A stretch of DNA of 64,000 nt from Burkholderiales bacterium (GCA_016790635.1 JAEUOR010000062.1:1-64000), one strand, 5' to 3'. Shown: positions 43,170 to 52,393, numbered from the stretch's first letter. The notes: a model not told the origin generated them from the letters alone. Translations and numbers: made by a program.

Positions 43170-44660
43170 ATGTCCGAATCCAGGTCAGCCCCTCGCAGAC
43201 CATCCGCATTTCCTTCTCGCCGTCGCCCTCCGTCCGATGCGGCGGGCTCGGTGGTACTGGAGGCCTTGTCGCGGCCGCGCGGCCGGTTCCTGGCCTTGGC
43301 CGAGACAGGAAGCCGGCGGCGTCTGATCCTCGCGGACACACTCGCCCTGGAACCCAGCGGCAACGAGCGACTTGGCGTCCGGGTCCGCGATGGGGCCGGC
43401 CGCTGGCGGCCCGCCCCATCGAGCGTCCTTGCCACGCCGATGCTCGACGCGACACGCCTGTCGGGCGAAGCCGTCGTCCTGGCGGTCGAGAACGCGATTG
43501 CGACCGGCATGGCCGGCGTCGACGCCGCGCTACCGCCGCCGGACGTCGCCTACTGCCGCCGCCGACTGGCAGAGGACCTCTATCCCGACGCAGCGAGCGC
43601 ACGCGCCGTATCCGTCCTGCGTCGGACACTGCAACATGTTCTCCTGCCGCGATCGCTGACGCGCGCCGTGCTCCTGACCTTCGGGCCCGGCGCGACCTTC
43701 GCCGACCGGTCCGACTGCGTGGCGGCCGGCGCGACCACACTCGTCCGTCTGGCGGGCGAGGCCCCCAACCTGATGCCTCTGGTCGCGCCTTTGGTCCAAC
43801 GCCACGCCCGCAAGCGCGCGGGCCCGCTCCCGCTGGGCGCGCTGGGCGAAGCCAAGCGCAGCCTTGCCCGGCTGGGGCTGTCGGACGCCGGCTGGCGCTG
43901 GCTCGCACACCAACCCCGCTCCCTGGTGGCAGCATTGTTTCCGGCCACGCACGACGCCCCGGCGCGCTTCCAGGCAGTGGCTGCGCAAGCGCTCTACGAG
44001 ACCGGGCTTGCAGCCATCCCCGCGGCGCTGCTGCCCCCTTTTTGCAGCGGCGGGCGGCTGGAAACCCTGCTGGAGCACCCCGGATTTGACAGCGGGCGGC
44101 GCGCGGACCTGGCGCGACTGATACGCATCGTCGCCGTCGAGATCGCGCGACGCGGATTGCTCGGCACCTCGCAGCGCTTCGTGCGCGAGGACGCTGCCTA
44201 CCTGCTCGACTGGTGGATCGACCAATCGGTTCCGGGCCGCGCCCTCGTGCCGACCGGCGCGACGTTCGCCTCGCTGATCCGCAGGCAGCAGCGCTGGCAC
44301 CAGGCGATGATCCTGCTCAATCCGGAGTTCATGCGCCGCTGGACCAGCGCGGTGCCGGCTCACCTGGCTGCCGGAGTGCGCGTGGTACCACTCACCGATT
44401 CGCTCATGCTCGCGCGCGAAGGCATGGAAATGCGCCACTGCGTCGCCAGCTACGCGAACGACTGCTCCGTCGGCGCGGCGCGCGTCTTCGCCCTCGAGGA
44501 TGAGGCGACCGGCGAACGCGCCACCGCGGAATTGCGCCGCCGCGCCTGGGTCTGGTTCGCCGGCCAGGTCAAGGGTCCCTGCAATGCGCCGGTATCGGCC
44601 GCCCTCGCGGAGGCGGCGCAGCGACTCGCGGCGCGCTACACGCGCCTGGCCTCGCGCTGA
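43170..44660 (+). CDS. PcfJ-domain protein of unknown function
   Basis: 496 residues, soluble, very rich in Arg, Ala and Leu. The last 100 residues contain the PcfJ signature: LTDSLMLAREGMEMRHCVASY followed by a variable loop, then ERATAELRR and a Q-x-K-GPCN segment, given here in short pieces. PcfJ-like domains were first seen in conjugative plasmids, but chromosomal copies exist and no activity is known. The N-terminal 380 residues are helical and unrecognised. No mobile genes lie nearby. The start ATG at 43170 overlaps no other gene; an upstream ribosome site is weak. Confidence 0.7.
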   Translation: MSESRSAPRRPSAFPSRRRPPSDAAGSVVLEALSRPRGRFLALAETGSRRRLILADTLALEPSGNERLGVRVRDGAGRWRPAPSSVLATPMLDATRLSGEAVVLAVENAIATGMAGVDAALPPPDVAYCRRRLAEDLYPDAASARAVSVLRRTLQHVLLPRSLTRAVLLTFGPGATFADRSDCVAAGATTLVRLAGEAPNLMPLVAPLVQRHARKRAGPLPLGALGEAKRSLARLGLSDAGWRWLAHQPRSLVAALFPATHDAPARFQAVAAQALYETGLAAIPAALLPPFCSGGRLETLLEHPGFDSGRRADLARLIRIVAVEIARRGLLGTSQRFVREDAAYLLDWWIDQSVPGRALVPTGATFASLIRRQQRWHQAMILLNPEFMRRWTSAVPAHLAAGVRVVPLTDSLMLAREGMEMRHCVASYANDCSVGAARVFALEDEATGERATAELRRRAWVWFAGQVKGPCNAPVSAALAEAAQRLAARYTRLASR

Positions 44661-44794
44661 TGTGATCTTGCGCGTGGTCGGCCATATAATGCCGCCGCGT
44701 CAATGCCGTCCGGCGGATCGGATGCCCGGTCCACGTCGCTGCGGGAAACCGCATCCTCAAATCCCGCACCTCCTTCGCCCCCGAGAATCCGCCC

Positions 44795-45421
44795 ATGTTC
44801 GGACGCTTCATGCCCAAGGAAGGGCGCTTTTTCGATCTGTTCAACGAACACGCCCAGACCATTGTCGAGGGCGCCCGCGCCCTCGAATCCCTGATGGCGA
44901 ACTTCGACGACCTGCAGCGGCGTGCTTACGCAATCGAATCGATCGAGAAGCGCGCCGACAAGATCACCCACTCGACTGTCGAACTGCTGCACAGGACGTT
45001 CATCACGCCCCTCGACCGCGATGAAATCCACCGGCTGATCACGACCATGGACGACATCCTCGACCTGATCGAGGATGTCGCGCAGTCCATCTTCCTCTAC
45101 GACATCACCCAGGTCACGTCCGACGCGCGCAAGCTCGCCGAGATCTGTGTTTCCTGCGCCGAGAAGGTCAAGGCTGCCGTCGCGCTCCTGCCCAACACGC
45201 AAAATGGCCCTGAGATTCTCGCCCTTTGCGAAGAGATCGACCGGCTCGAGTCGGAGGCCGACCGCGTCATGCGCGCGGCGATGGCCAGACTGTTCCGCGA
45301 GGAAGCGGACGTGCGGCAGGTCATCAAGCTGAAGGAAATCTACGAGCTCCTCGAGTCGGTGACCGACAAGTGCGAGGATGTCGCCAACATCATAGAAGGC
45401 ATCATGGTCGAGAACGCCTAA
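44795..45421 (+). CDS. DUF47 PhoU-like regulator of phosphate transport
   Basis: 208 residues, all helical. DUF47/PhoU-like features are the PKEGRFFDLFNEHAQTI start, and repeated E..AD and D..L..DVA patterns that bind metal clusters (IEKRADKITHSTVELLHRTF begins near residue 46). In betaproteobacteria this gene is regularly followed by a Pit transporter, as here at 31 nt. It probably adjusts Pit activity. Confidence 0.92.
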   Translation: MFGRFMPKEGRFFDLFNEHAQTIVEGARALESLMANFDDLQRRAYAIESIEKRADKITHSTVELLHRTFITPLDRDEIHRLITTMDDILDLIEDVAQSIFLYDITQVTSDARKLAEICVSCAEKVKAAVALLPNTQNGPEILALCEEIDRLESEADRVMRAAMARLFREEADVRQVIKLKEIYELLESVTDKCEDVANIIEGIMVENA

Positions 45422-45452
45422 GGCCTGTCGACCCGCGCCTTGCACCTTCGCA

Positions 45453-46475
45453 ATGACGCTCACTATTCTTTTGGTGTTGATCCTGCTCGCGCTGGCGTTC
45501 GATTTCATGAACGGCTTTCACGACGCGGCCAACTCGATCGCCACCGTCGTCTCCACCGGCGTCCTCAAACCGCAATGGGCGGTGCTTTGGGCGGCCAGCT
45601 TCAACTTCCTCGCCTATTTCCTGTTCCCTCTCACCGTCGCAGCCACGGTCGGCAAGGGCATCATCGATGCCGGGATCGTCGATCACTATGTGGTCTTCGG
45701 CGCGCTCATCGGAGCCATCTCCTGGAACGTGATCACCTGGCTGTACGGCATTCCCTCCTCCTCTTCGCATGCGCTCATCGGCGGCCTGGCCGGCGCTGCG
45801 ATCGCCAAGGCCGGGGCCGGGTCGCTGCTGATGGCGGGCCTGGGCAAGACCGTGATTTTCATCCTGCTCTCGCCGACGCTGGGGTTCCTGTTCGGCACGC
45901 TTCTCATGCTGATCGTTTCGTGGCTCTTCATGCGGGCATCGCCCCACCGCATTGATCGCTGGTTCCGGCGCCTGCAGTTGATATCCGCCGCCGCCTATAG
46001 CCTGGGCCATGGCGGCAATGACGCGCAAAAGACCGCCGGCATCATCTGGATGCTTCTGATTGCGGCAACCGCCGTATCACCCGAAGGCATGCCGCATTGG
46101 ATGCAGGCGTCCAAGTCCCACCTGCCGCATTGGGTGGTGATCGCCTGCTACGTCACCATCAGCGTAGGCACTGCCTTCGGCGGCTGGCGCATCGTCAAGA
46201 CCATGGGCCAGAAGATCACCAAGCTGAAGCCGGTGGGCGGCTTTTGCGCCGAGACAGGCGGCGCCTGCACGCTGTTCCTGGCCACCGGACTCGGCATCCC
46301 GGTCTCGACCACCCACACCATCACCGGCGCGATCGTCGGCGTCGGCGCGGTTCGGAAAGTCAACGCGGTGCGCTGGGGCGTGGCCGGCAACATCGTCTAC
46401 GCCTGGGTGCTGACCATCCCCTGCTCGGCCTTCATCGCCGCAGTGGCCTGGTGGGTGGGGACCCTGGTGCTGTAG
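45453..46475 (+). CDS. pit: Inorganic phosphate transporter, Pit family
   Basis: 340 residues with about ten membrane helices. The two inverted-repeat signatures are clear: FDFMNGFHDAANSIATVV at the N terminus and GHGGNDAQKTAGIIW in the second half. It cotransports metal-phosphate with protons or sodium at low affinity. It is paired with the DUF47 gene and followed by a hairpin. Confidence 0.96.
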   Translation: MTLTILLVLILLALAFDFMNGFHDAANSIATVVSTGVLKPQWAVLWAASFNFLAYFLFPLTVAATVGKGIIDAGIVDHYVVFGALIGAISWNVITWLYGIPSSSSHALIGGLAGAAIAKAGAGSLLMAGLGKTVIFILLSPTLGFLFGTLLMLIVSWLFMRASPHRIDRWFRRLQLISAAAYSLGHGGNDAQKTAGIIWMLLIAATAVSPEGMPHWMQASKSHLPHWVVIACYVTISVGTAFGGWRIVKTMGQKITKLKPVGGFCAETGGACTLFLATGLGIPVSTTHTITGAIVGVGAVRKVNAVRWGVAGNIVYAWVLTIPCSAFIAAVAWWVGTLVL

Positions 46476-46483
46476 CCAAGTCC

Positions 46484-46505
46484 CCGCGCGCCTCACGGCG
46501 CGCGG
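46484..46505. terminator. Hairpin between convergent pit and gentisate dioxygenase genes
   Basis: CCGCGCGCC (46484-46492) pairs with GGCGCGCGG (46497-46505) around a TCAC loop. It lies between two converging stop codons. There is no T tract, so it may act only as a 3' end stabiliser or a weak bidirectional terminator. Confidence 0.55.
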
Positions 46506-46508
46506 CGA

Positions 46509-47573
46509 TCAGTGGCGCTTTTCGCGAAAGATGCCCAGCTTCTCCTGCGCCGAGCGGTCCGAAAATCCGAACAGCACCGTATCACTGGCCGGATGGTGGG
46601 TATGCGGAAGCCAGCCCGGCACGACAAATACGTCGCGCGGCTTCCACGTCATGATCTTGACCTGGCCGTCTGGCAGCGTGACCCGCGTCTCGCCTGCGCC
46701 CTCGACGCAGACGAACCCGAGGCCATCGGTGGACTGATACGGGCGCGTCGCAAACCCGGCCGGCAGCCATTGCATGGTCGTGGCGATGGTCGGCATGGCC
46801 CAATCGCCGCTGGCGGGATTGATGTACTTCAGCTTGTGCCCGAAATGCGGGTCGGGATCGCCCGCGCGGTGCATGGAGAAGAGCGCTTCGCGGGTACGCT
46901 CGTAGGGGTAGTTGAAGATCGGGGAAGTCGCGGATTGCGGCTTGTAGTCGATCGGCAGGAGGCCTGCGCCGTAGCGCGCCAGCGCATCGCCGTCGGGCCG
47001 CGAGACCGGAAACCGCTCTTCCTCCCAGTCTTCGCGGAACTGGCCGTGGAAATGGGCGACGATCGAGAGGTCGAGCACGTCCAGCCAGACCATCGGATTC
47101 GCGGAGTCGTTGCCGTGATCGTGCCAGGTCCACGCCGGCGTGATGACGAAGTCGGCGTAATGCATGGTGGTCTTCTCGCCGTTGACGGCCGTATAGGCAC
47201 CGTCGCCGTCCATGATGAAGCGCAGCGCAGACTGCGAATGCCGATGCGCCGGGGCAACCTCGCCGGGCAGGATCAGCTGCAGGCCGCCGTAGAGGACATC
47301 GGTGATCAGCGACTGCCCGCGCAGGGCCGGGTTCTCCAGTACCAGGACGCGCCGCTCCGCCTCCTTCGCGGTGAGCAGCGCCCCGGACTCGATAATGTGC
47401 GGGCGGATCGCGTCATAGTCCCATAAGTGGGGCATGGCCGCGGGCCGGGGCTCGGCCGGCACCAACCCCTTGAGCACCTCCCACAGCGGCGCAAGGTGGG
47501 CACCATCGATCTTCGAGTAAAAGGCCTTGCGCTCTTCCGCATTGCGCACGATGCCGGCACTGTTCATCTCCAT
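46509..47573 (-). CDS. Gentisate 1,2-dioxygenase
   Basis: 354 residues from MEMNSAGIVR; the frame stays open upstream but earlier residues are not conserved. Two cupin domains are present. The first holds the iron ligands in PGEVAPAHRHSQSALRF, and the second shows LPHTHHPAS. It cleaves gentisate to maleylpyruvate. It is the last gene of a catabolic cluster on this strand and fits with the isomerase and hydrolases upstream. Confidence 0.9.
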   Translation of the reverse strand: MEMNSAGIVRNAEERKAFYSKIDGAHLAPLWEVLKGLVPAEPRPAAMPHLWDYDAIRPHIIESGALLTAKEAERRVLVLENPALRGQSLITDVLYGGLQLILPGEVAPAHRHSQSALRFIMDGDGAYTAVNGEKTTMHYADFVITPAWTWHDHGNDSANPMVWLDVLDLSIVAHFHGQFREDWEEERFPVSRPDGDALARYGAGLLPIDYKPQSATSPIFNYPYERTREALFSMHRAGDPDPHFGHKLKYINPASGDWAMPTIATTMQWLPAGFATRPYQSTDGLGFVCVEGAGETRVTLPDGQVKIMTWKPRDVFVVPGWLPHTHHPASDTVLFGFSDRSAQEKLGIFREKRH

Positions 47574-47649
47574 GGCGGTTCCTCGCGAAACAGGTGAATC
47601 CGCAGTGTAGCGCCATGCGCGCGGACCGACCAGACCGGAGGCCTCCCGC

Positions 47650-48486
47650 TCAGGCCAATGTGCGCAGTCCGACCCGACCGAGATGCTGCATCTCGGTCTC
47701 GACCCAGGAACCGGGGGTGAGCGCTTCGGCCGCGGTGATGCCGCCGGCCATGACGATCTCGCCTGCCTGGATGACCTCACCCGCCTCGCCCGCCATGCGC
47801 GCGGCAGCCACCAGCGAGCGCAGCGGGTGGCCGAGGATGCCGGCGGTCGAACCGACCTGCCGCGCCGCGCCGTCGAAGCTGAGGACCAGGCCCAGGTTGG
47901 AATAATCGACATGCGGCGCGTGCCAGGGCCCGATCACCACGCCCGCGGCGGAGGTATTGTCGGCCACGACGTCGGCGAGAGAGAACTTGAAATTCTCGTA
48001 GCGGCTGTCGATGACTTCCATCGCCACCGCGATGGCTTCGACCGCGGCCTGCGCTTCGAGCGCGGTGACGCGCCCGGCGAGCGGCTTCTTCAGGAGAAAC
48101 GCGATCTCCGGTTCGACGCGCGGGTGCACGTAATCCTTGAGCGACAGGCTGCCGCCCTCCTCGATGATCATGGCATCGGTAAGGCGCCCCCAGATGAGGT
48201 CCGACAGACCCATCTGCACCATCTTGGCGCGGCTGGTGAAGCCCATTTTCATGCCGATGCGCTTTTCGCCGCGCGCAATGCGCCGCGCGATCGAAGCTCG
48301 CTGCACCGCATAGGCTTCGGCCAAGGATAGTTCGTGCATGGCCGACAGTTGCGCGATGCCGGTGGCGTTGCGTGCCGCCGTGTCCACCCGCTCCGCCAGG
48401 GCGCGGACCAGTGCCGCACGACTCGCCTTGCCGGCACGGGCCGCCGGCCTTTTCGCGCTCGCCCGCTGCAGTGTTTTGCCTTTCAT
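47650..48486 (-). CDS. 2-oxo-acid hydratase/decarboxylase of the fumarylacetoacetase superfamily
   Basis: 278 residues from MKGKTLQRAS, preceded by an ATGA overlap with the next gene. The MhpD/DmpH-type core includes KRIGMKMGFTSRAKMVQMG and VHPRVEPEIAFLL, with the metal-binding glutamates in VEPEI. Such enzymes hydrate 2-oxopent-4-enoate or decarboxylate 4-oxalocrotonate. The arginine-rich N-terminal tail is unusual. No extradiol dioxygenase lies in the window, so the true substrate is uncertain. Confidence 0.85.
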   Translation of the reverse strand: MKGKTLQRASAKRPAARAGKASRAALVRALAERVDTAARNATGIAQLSAMHELSLAEAYAVQRASIARRIARGEKRIGMKMGFTSRAKMVQMGLSDLIWGRLTDAMIIEEGGSLSLKDYVHPRVEPEIAFLLKKPLAGRVTALEAQAAVEAIAVAMEVIDSRYENFKFSLADVVADNTSAAGVVIGPWHAPHVDYSNLGLVLSFDGAARQVGSTAGILGHPLRSLVAAARMAGEAGEVIQAGEIVMAGGITAAEALTPGSWVETEMQHLGRVGLRTLA

Positions 48487-49280
48487 GTCGTCCCCTGGCG
48501 CCCGAACGCGGCCCGCACCGAGCCCAGGCCGCTGATGCGCACGTCGATCACGTCGCCCGGGTTGACCGCGACCATCGGCCCCAGGGCACCGGTCATGATG
48601 ACGTCCCCCGCCTTGAGCGGCGCGCCGACGGCGATCATCTTGCGCGCCAGCCACACCGCCGCGTTGAGCGGATTGCCGAGGCAGGCCGCGCCGGCGCCAA
48701 GCGACACCGGTTCGCCGCGCAGTTCCATGACCATGCCGGCCAGGCGCAGGTCCAGGCCCTCGAGGCGGCGCGGCTCGGTGCCCAGCACGTACAGGCCTGA
48801 TGAAGCGTTGTCGGCGATGGTATCCACCAGGCGGATGTCCCAGTTGCGTATGCGGCTGGCGACGATCTCGATCGCCGGCAGCGCATAGGCCACCGCTCCG
48901 ATCAGGTCGGCGAGCGTGCAGTCCGGCACGCCCAGGTCGCGCTCCAGCACCAGCGCAACCTCGGCCTCCACCTTGGGTTGCATGACCCGCGAGAGCGAGA
49001 CCTCCTCGCCGTCGCCCAAGGCCATGTCGGCGAAGAGCATGCCGTAGTCCGGTTCATCGACTCCGAGTTGCTTCTGCACCGCCTTCGCGGTCAGACCGAT
49101 CTTGCGACCCGAGAGCCGCCGCCCGGCAGAGAGCCAAAAGTCGGTGTTGGCCTTCTGGATCCCATAGGCCGCGGCCACGTCGCCTGCGGGAATCTCGTCG
49201 CGGACAGGTCCGGTCGCAACCCCGGTCTCGCCGGCCTGGCGCAGGCGCATGGCGAGGGCGTCTATGTTGGTCGTGGGCAA
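48483..49280 (-). CDS. 2-keto-4-pentenoate hydratase (MhpD-like)
   Basis: 265 residues from the TTG at 49280, chosen because PTTNIDALAMRLR is the normal MhpD start and GAGGA lies 9 nt upstream; ATG 49250 is the alternative. The family motifs SGRKIGLTAKAVQKQLGV, DYGMLFADM and QPKVEAEVALVL are all present. It adds water to 2-hydroxypentadienoate. A homologous second copy follows it directly, with the two coupled by an ATGA overlap, so they may form a hydratase-decarboxylase pair. Confidence 0.87.
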   Translation of the reverse strand: MPTTNIDALAMRLRQAGETGVATGPVRDEIPAGDVAAAYGIQKANTDFWLSAGRRLSGRKIGLTAKAVQKQLGVDEPDYGMLFADMALGDGEEVSLSRVMQPKVEAEVALVLERDLGVPDCTLADLIGAVAYALPAIEIVASRIRNWDIRLVDTIADNASSGLYVLGTEPRRLEGLDLRLAGMVMELRGEPVSLGAGAACLGNPLNAAVWLARKMIAVGAPLKAGDVIMTGALGPMVAVNPGDVIDVRISGLGSVRAAFGRQGTT

Positions 49281-49383
49281 GGGTCGGGGTCCTCGTTGCG
49301 GTTCATGAGGCGCAGGAACGAAGCGCGTGCCGGGGAAAATGGGATGGGCACGGCGCGCGCGATCAAGCCGCGCCAGGGCGGCA

Positions 49384-50718
49384 TCAGTTGGCCGGCAGCA
49401 CGGTGCCTGCGACGTCGCCGAAGCCGATGCGTGCGTAGCCGTCACGTGAGCAATGCCCCCTGAAGATCAGCGTGTCACCGTCTTCCAGGAAGGCGCGCTT
49501 CTCGCCATTGGGCAGCTCGACCGGCGTCTTGCCGCCCCACGACAGCTCGAGCAGCGAACCGAACTCCTCGCGCGTGCGCCCGGACTGGGTGCCGCTACCG
49601 AAGAGGTCGCCGGGATTCAGGTTGCAGCCACCCACGGTGTGGTGCGCGATGAATTGCGCAATCGTCCAGTAGGAATCGCGGAAGTTCGACGCGGACAGGC
49701 GCACCGGCGCCAGTCCCGCAGCCCGCATGCGTGCGGTGAGCAGCAGCACCTCGAGCTTGAGGTCGATGCCGCCCGCGGCGCGGTTGTGCGGCGAGTCGAG
49801 ATAGGCCATCGGCGCCGGGTCGCCTGCGGGCCGCGTGAATTCGGCGACCCGGAAGGGTGCCAGCGCTTCCAGGGTCACGATCCATGGCGAGATCGTGGTG
49901 GCAAAGTTCTTGGCCAGGAAGGGACCCAGCGGCTGGTACTCCCAGCCCTGGATGTCGCGCGCCGACCAGTCGTTGAGCAGGCACAGGCCGAACGCATGTG
50001 CCTCCGCGCCCTCGATGGACACGCGCGTGCCCTGGTCATTGCCGCGCCCGATCCAGACGCCGACCTCGAGTTCGTAATCGAGACGCTTGGACGGGCCGAA
50101 CAGCGGCGCCGGGGCGTCTGCGGGCTTGGACTGTCCCTGCGGCCGCGGGAAGGTATGCGGACTGGCAAGCGAGCCGACGCGTATCGAGGAGGAACGGCCG
50201 TGATAGGCGATCGGCAGGTGCTTGTAGTTGGGAAACAGCGGGCTGTCCGGACGGAACATGCTGCCGGTATTGGTGGCGTGAAACACCGACGAAAAAAAAT
50301 CGGTGAAATCGCCGATGGCCGCCGGCAGGCCCATTTCGGCGTCCTTCATGGGCACCAGGCAGGCACGCGCCCGCCCCTCGAGCGCGCTGCCTTCGCGCAG
50401 CGCCCGAAACAGGGCCAGGCGCAGCGCCGAGGCCAGCCCGGGATCGGCGCCCATGAATCCGTTGAGCGTAGGGGCGGACGCCAGGACGGCGGCTTCGGCA
50501 GCGTCCTTGGCGAACATGCCGGTGCGCACGGCTGCGGCCAGGTCCAGGATCTGGTCGCCGATCGCGACTCCACCACGGAAGTCCTCGGCCTTGCCGGCGC
50601 GGCGAAACACGCCGAAGGCAAGATTCTGCAGCGGAAAATCCGCGCCGGCTTCGTTGGCAGCATCGACCCAGCTCTTCTGCTTGGGGTCGTGGGTTTCGTT
50701 GATCGCTGTGGTGCTCAT
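49384..50718 (-). CDS. fahA: Fumarylacetoacetase
   Basis: 444 residues, the length of true fumarylacetoacetases. The small N-terminal SH3-like domain (LQNLAFGVFRR) is followed by the catalytic domain with PIAYHGRSSSI, RLDYELEVGVWIG and NDWSARDIQGWEYQPLG. It splits fumarylacetoacetate to fumarate and acetoacetate, and could accept fumarylpyruvate. MaiA is encoded 97 nt upstream on the same strand. Together they form a lower homogentisate or gentisate route. Confidence 0.94.
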   Translation of the reverse strand: MSTTAINETHDPKQKSWVDAANEAGADFPLQNLAFGVFRRAGKAEDFRGGVAIGDQILDLAAAVRTGMFAKDAAEAAVLASAPTLNGFMGADPGLASALRLALFRALREGSALEGRARACLVPMKDAEMGLPAAIGDFTDFFSSVFHATNTGSMFRPDSPLFPNYKHLPIAYHGRSSSIRVGSLASPHTFPRPQGQSKPADAPAPLFGPSKRLDYELEVGVWIGRGNDQGTRVSIEGAEAHAFGLCLLNDWSARDIQGWEYQPLGPFLAKNFATTISPWIVTLEALAPFRVAEFTRPAGDPAPMAYLDSPHNRAAGGIDLKLEVLLLTARMRAAGLAPVRLSASNFRDSYWTIAQFIAHHTVGGCNLNPGDLFGSGTQSGRTREEFGSLLELSWGGKTPVELPNGEKRAFLEDGDTLIFRGHCSRDGYARIGFGDVAGTVLPAN

Positions 50719-50815
50719 CGAGGGATCGACACGCGTGGCGCGAGTGCAGGCAAAAGAGCCGCGATTCTACGCGCAAGGGCACGCCGCCAAACCGGCCGCG
50801 CCGGCGGCGCGCCGG

Positions 50816-51451
50816 CTATTCGGCGTCTGGCTGGGCGGCGGGTGCCGCACGCTGAAATGCCGGCAATTCGTTGCAAGCTTCCCAGATGCGCATCACGCGG
50901 GGCACATGCGAGAAGTCGCAATCGAAGCGCTTGCCGTTGGCCACTTGCGGCACCAGGCAGCAGTCCGCCATGCTCGGCGTATCGCCATGGCAGAAGCGGC
51001 CGCTCCTGCCGTCGCCGAGCATCGCCTCGAACCGCGCGAGTCCGTCCTCGACCCAATGCCGGTACCAGGCGTTCTTCTGCTCCTCTGTGACCTTGAGGAC
51101 GCCGTTCAGGTACTTGAGGGCCCGCAGGTTGTTGAGCGGATGAATCTCGCAGGCGACCAGGAGCGAAAGCGCACGCACCCGGGCGCGATCCAGCGAGGTC
51201 CCGGGCAGGAGCGCAGGCACCGGGTGCATCTCGTCCATGTACTCCATGATCGCTATCGACTGCGTCAGCAGGTGTCCGCCCTCGTCAAGCGCCGGCAACA
51301 GCCGAACCGGATTGATCGCGGCGAACTCGGCGCCGTTATGCGCGCCCTTGGCCAGATGCACGAACGCCGGTTCGTATTCCAGCCCCTTCAGGTTGAGCGC
51401 GATGCGCACCCGATAGGCAGCCGACGAGCGGAAATAGGTATAGAGCTTCAT
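50816..51451 (-). CDS. maiA: Maleylacetoacetate/maleylpyruvate isomerase (zeta-type GST)
   Basis: 211 residues. The zeta-GST glutathione site is at the start, YFRSSAAYRVRIALNLKG, followed by NPVRLLPAL and SIAIMEYMDE. The helical C-terminal domain contains DTPSMADCCLVPQ. It isomerises maleylacetoacetate, or maleylpyruvate given the nearby gentisate dioxygenase, using glutathione. Its start overlaps the thioesterase stop by 4 nt. Confidence 0.93.
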   Translation of the reverse strand: MKLYTYFRSSAAYRVRIALNLKGLEYEPAFVHLAKGAHNGAEFAAINPVRLLPALDEGGHLLTQSIAIMEYMDEMHPVPALLPGTSLDRARVRALSLLVACEIHPLNNLRALKYLNGVLKVTEEQKNAWYRHWVEDGLARFEAMLGDGRSGRFCHGDTPSMADCCLVPQVANGKRFDCDFSHVPRVMRIWEACNELPAFQRAAPAAQPDAE

Positions 51452-51876
51452 GGCGTCAACCCGAGCAGTCGTTCCCGCATCGCGGGGGGGATCTCCATGG
51501 CGCGCATGCGCCGCGCTTCCTTGTCATCGTGGCGCGCGATGACCCGCTTCTCGTAACCCTCGAGCAGCAGCACGTCGTCGCGCCACACCTGGTAGGCCAC
51601 TTTGAGGACCTTGGCGCCGACCTCGACGACCTCGGCACGAACCTCGATCCAGTCGCTGTAGTAGCCCGGGCGCTTGAACTCGGCGTGCGCCTCGACGATC
51701 GGATAGCCCGCGGCGACCCCGTCGGCCAAGAGGGTGTTGTGGCTCACCCCGAGTTCGTCAAAGAGCTGGTGACAGGCAGCGTCGAACCAGCGGAAGTAGT
51801 TGGGGTAGAAGACGATGCGCGCCGGGTCGGTGTCGCCCCACTCGATGCGCAGTCGCACCGTTTGTCGTTTGCCCAT
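51448..51876 (-). CDS. 4-hydroxybenzoyl-CoA thioesterase-type hotdog enzyme
   Basis: 142 residues. The start RIEWGDTDPARIVFYPNYFRW aligns well with the Pseudomonas 4-hydroxybenzoyl-CoA thioesterase, including the catalytic aspartate at residue 17, and the C-terminal RMRAMEIP also matches. It hydrolyses an aromatic acyl-CoA. Its place at the head of a gentisate/homogentisate cluster suggests release of free hydroxybenzoate or gentisate from its CoA ester. The first gene of this minus-strand operon. Confidence 0.87.
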   Translation of the reverse strand: MGKRQTVRLRIEWGDTDPARIVFYPNYFRWFDAACHQLFDELGVSHNTLLADGVAAGYPIVEAHAEFKRPGYYSDWIEVRAEVVEVGAKVLKVAYQVWRDDVLLLEGYEKRVIARHDDKEARRMRAMEIPPAMRERLLGLTP

Positions 51877-52063
51877 GGATTGCTGTTTCCGTCGGCCCGC
51901 GTGTGGCGGATTGGATTCCGTGCCGCGATCCGCGTGATCAAGCCCGCATTCTAAAGCGGCTCGGCCCTGTACCCCGGTAAGCGCGGTGTCAGGATGGCGC
52001 GCTAAGTTGTCGGGCGAGCGGGCGCCATCAAGGTAGCCAGCCTAAACCTGGGGAGAATCAAAA

Positions 52064-52393
52064 ATGAAATCCTATGCAATGCCGGGATCGCTGCGCTGTA
52101 CCACGCGCACGGTCATCCTGTTCCTGGTCGTCGCCGTCCTCGCTGCCTGCATGAATTCGCAATACACCCGGGGATTGTTCCAGGGCTACGTGATGGACCA
52201 GACCCAGGAAGCCGTGAGCGAACGTTTCGGCAAGCCCGACGAGATCGACAACTCCGACGCCAAGCACCCCAAGTGGACCTACAACAAGAAGACCTTTGAT
52301 CCGGACAACGCCAACCAGTCCGACGCCCGCACCACCCTGCACTTTGACGAGAAGGGCGGCAAGATGGTGGTCGTCGACGTCAGCTACACCTGA
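52064..52393 (+). CDS. Small lipoprotein of unknown function
   Basis: 109 residues with a ribosome site (GGGGAG) before ATG 52064. A signal sequence ends in the lipobox LAAC (Cys29). The mature part has a QEAVSERFGKPDEID motif and WTYNKK, which is reminiscent of SmpA/OmlA-type small outer-membrane lipoproteins, but this match is weak. It stands alone between the thioesterase and an ankyrin gene. Confidence 0.75.
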   Translation: MKSYAMPGSLRCTTRTVILFLVVAVLAACMNSQYTRGLFQGYVMDQTQEAVSERFGKPDEIDNSDAKHPKWTYNKKTFDPDNANQSDARTTLHFDEKGGKMVVVDVSYT

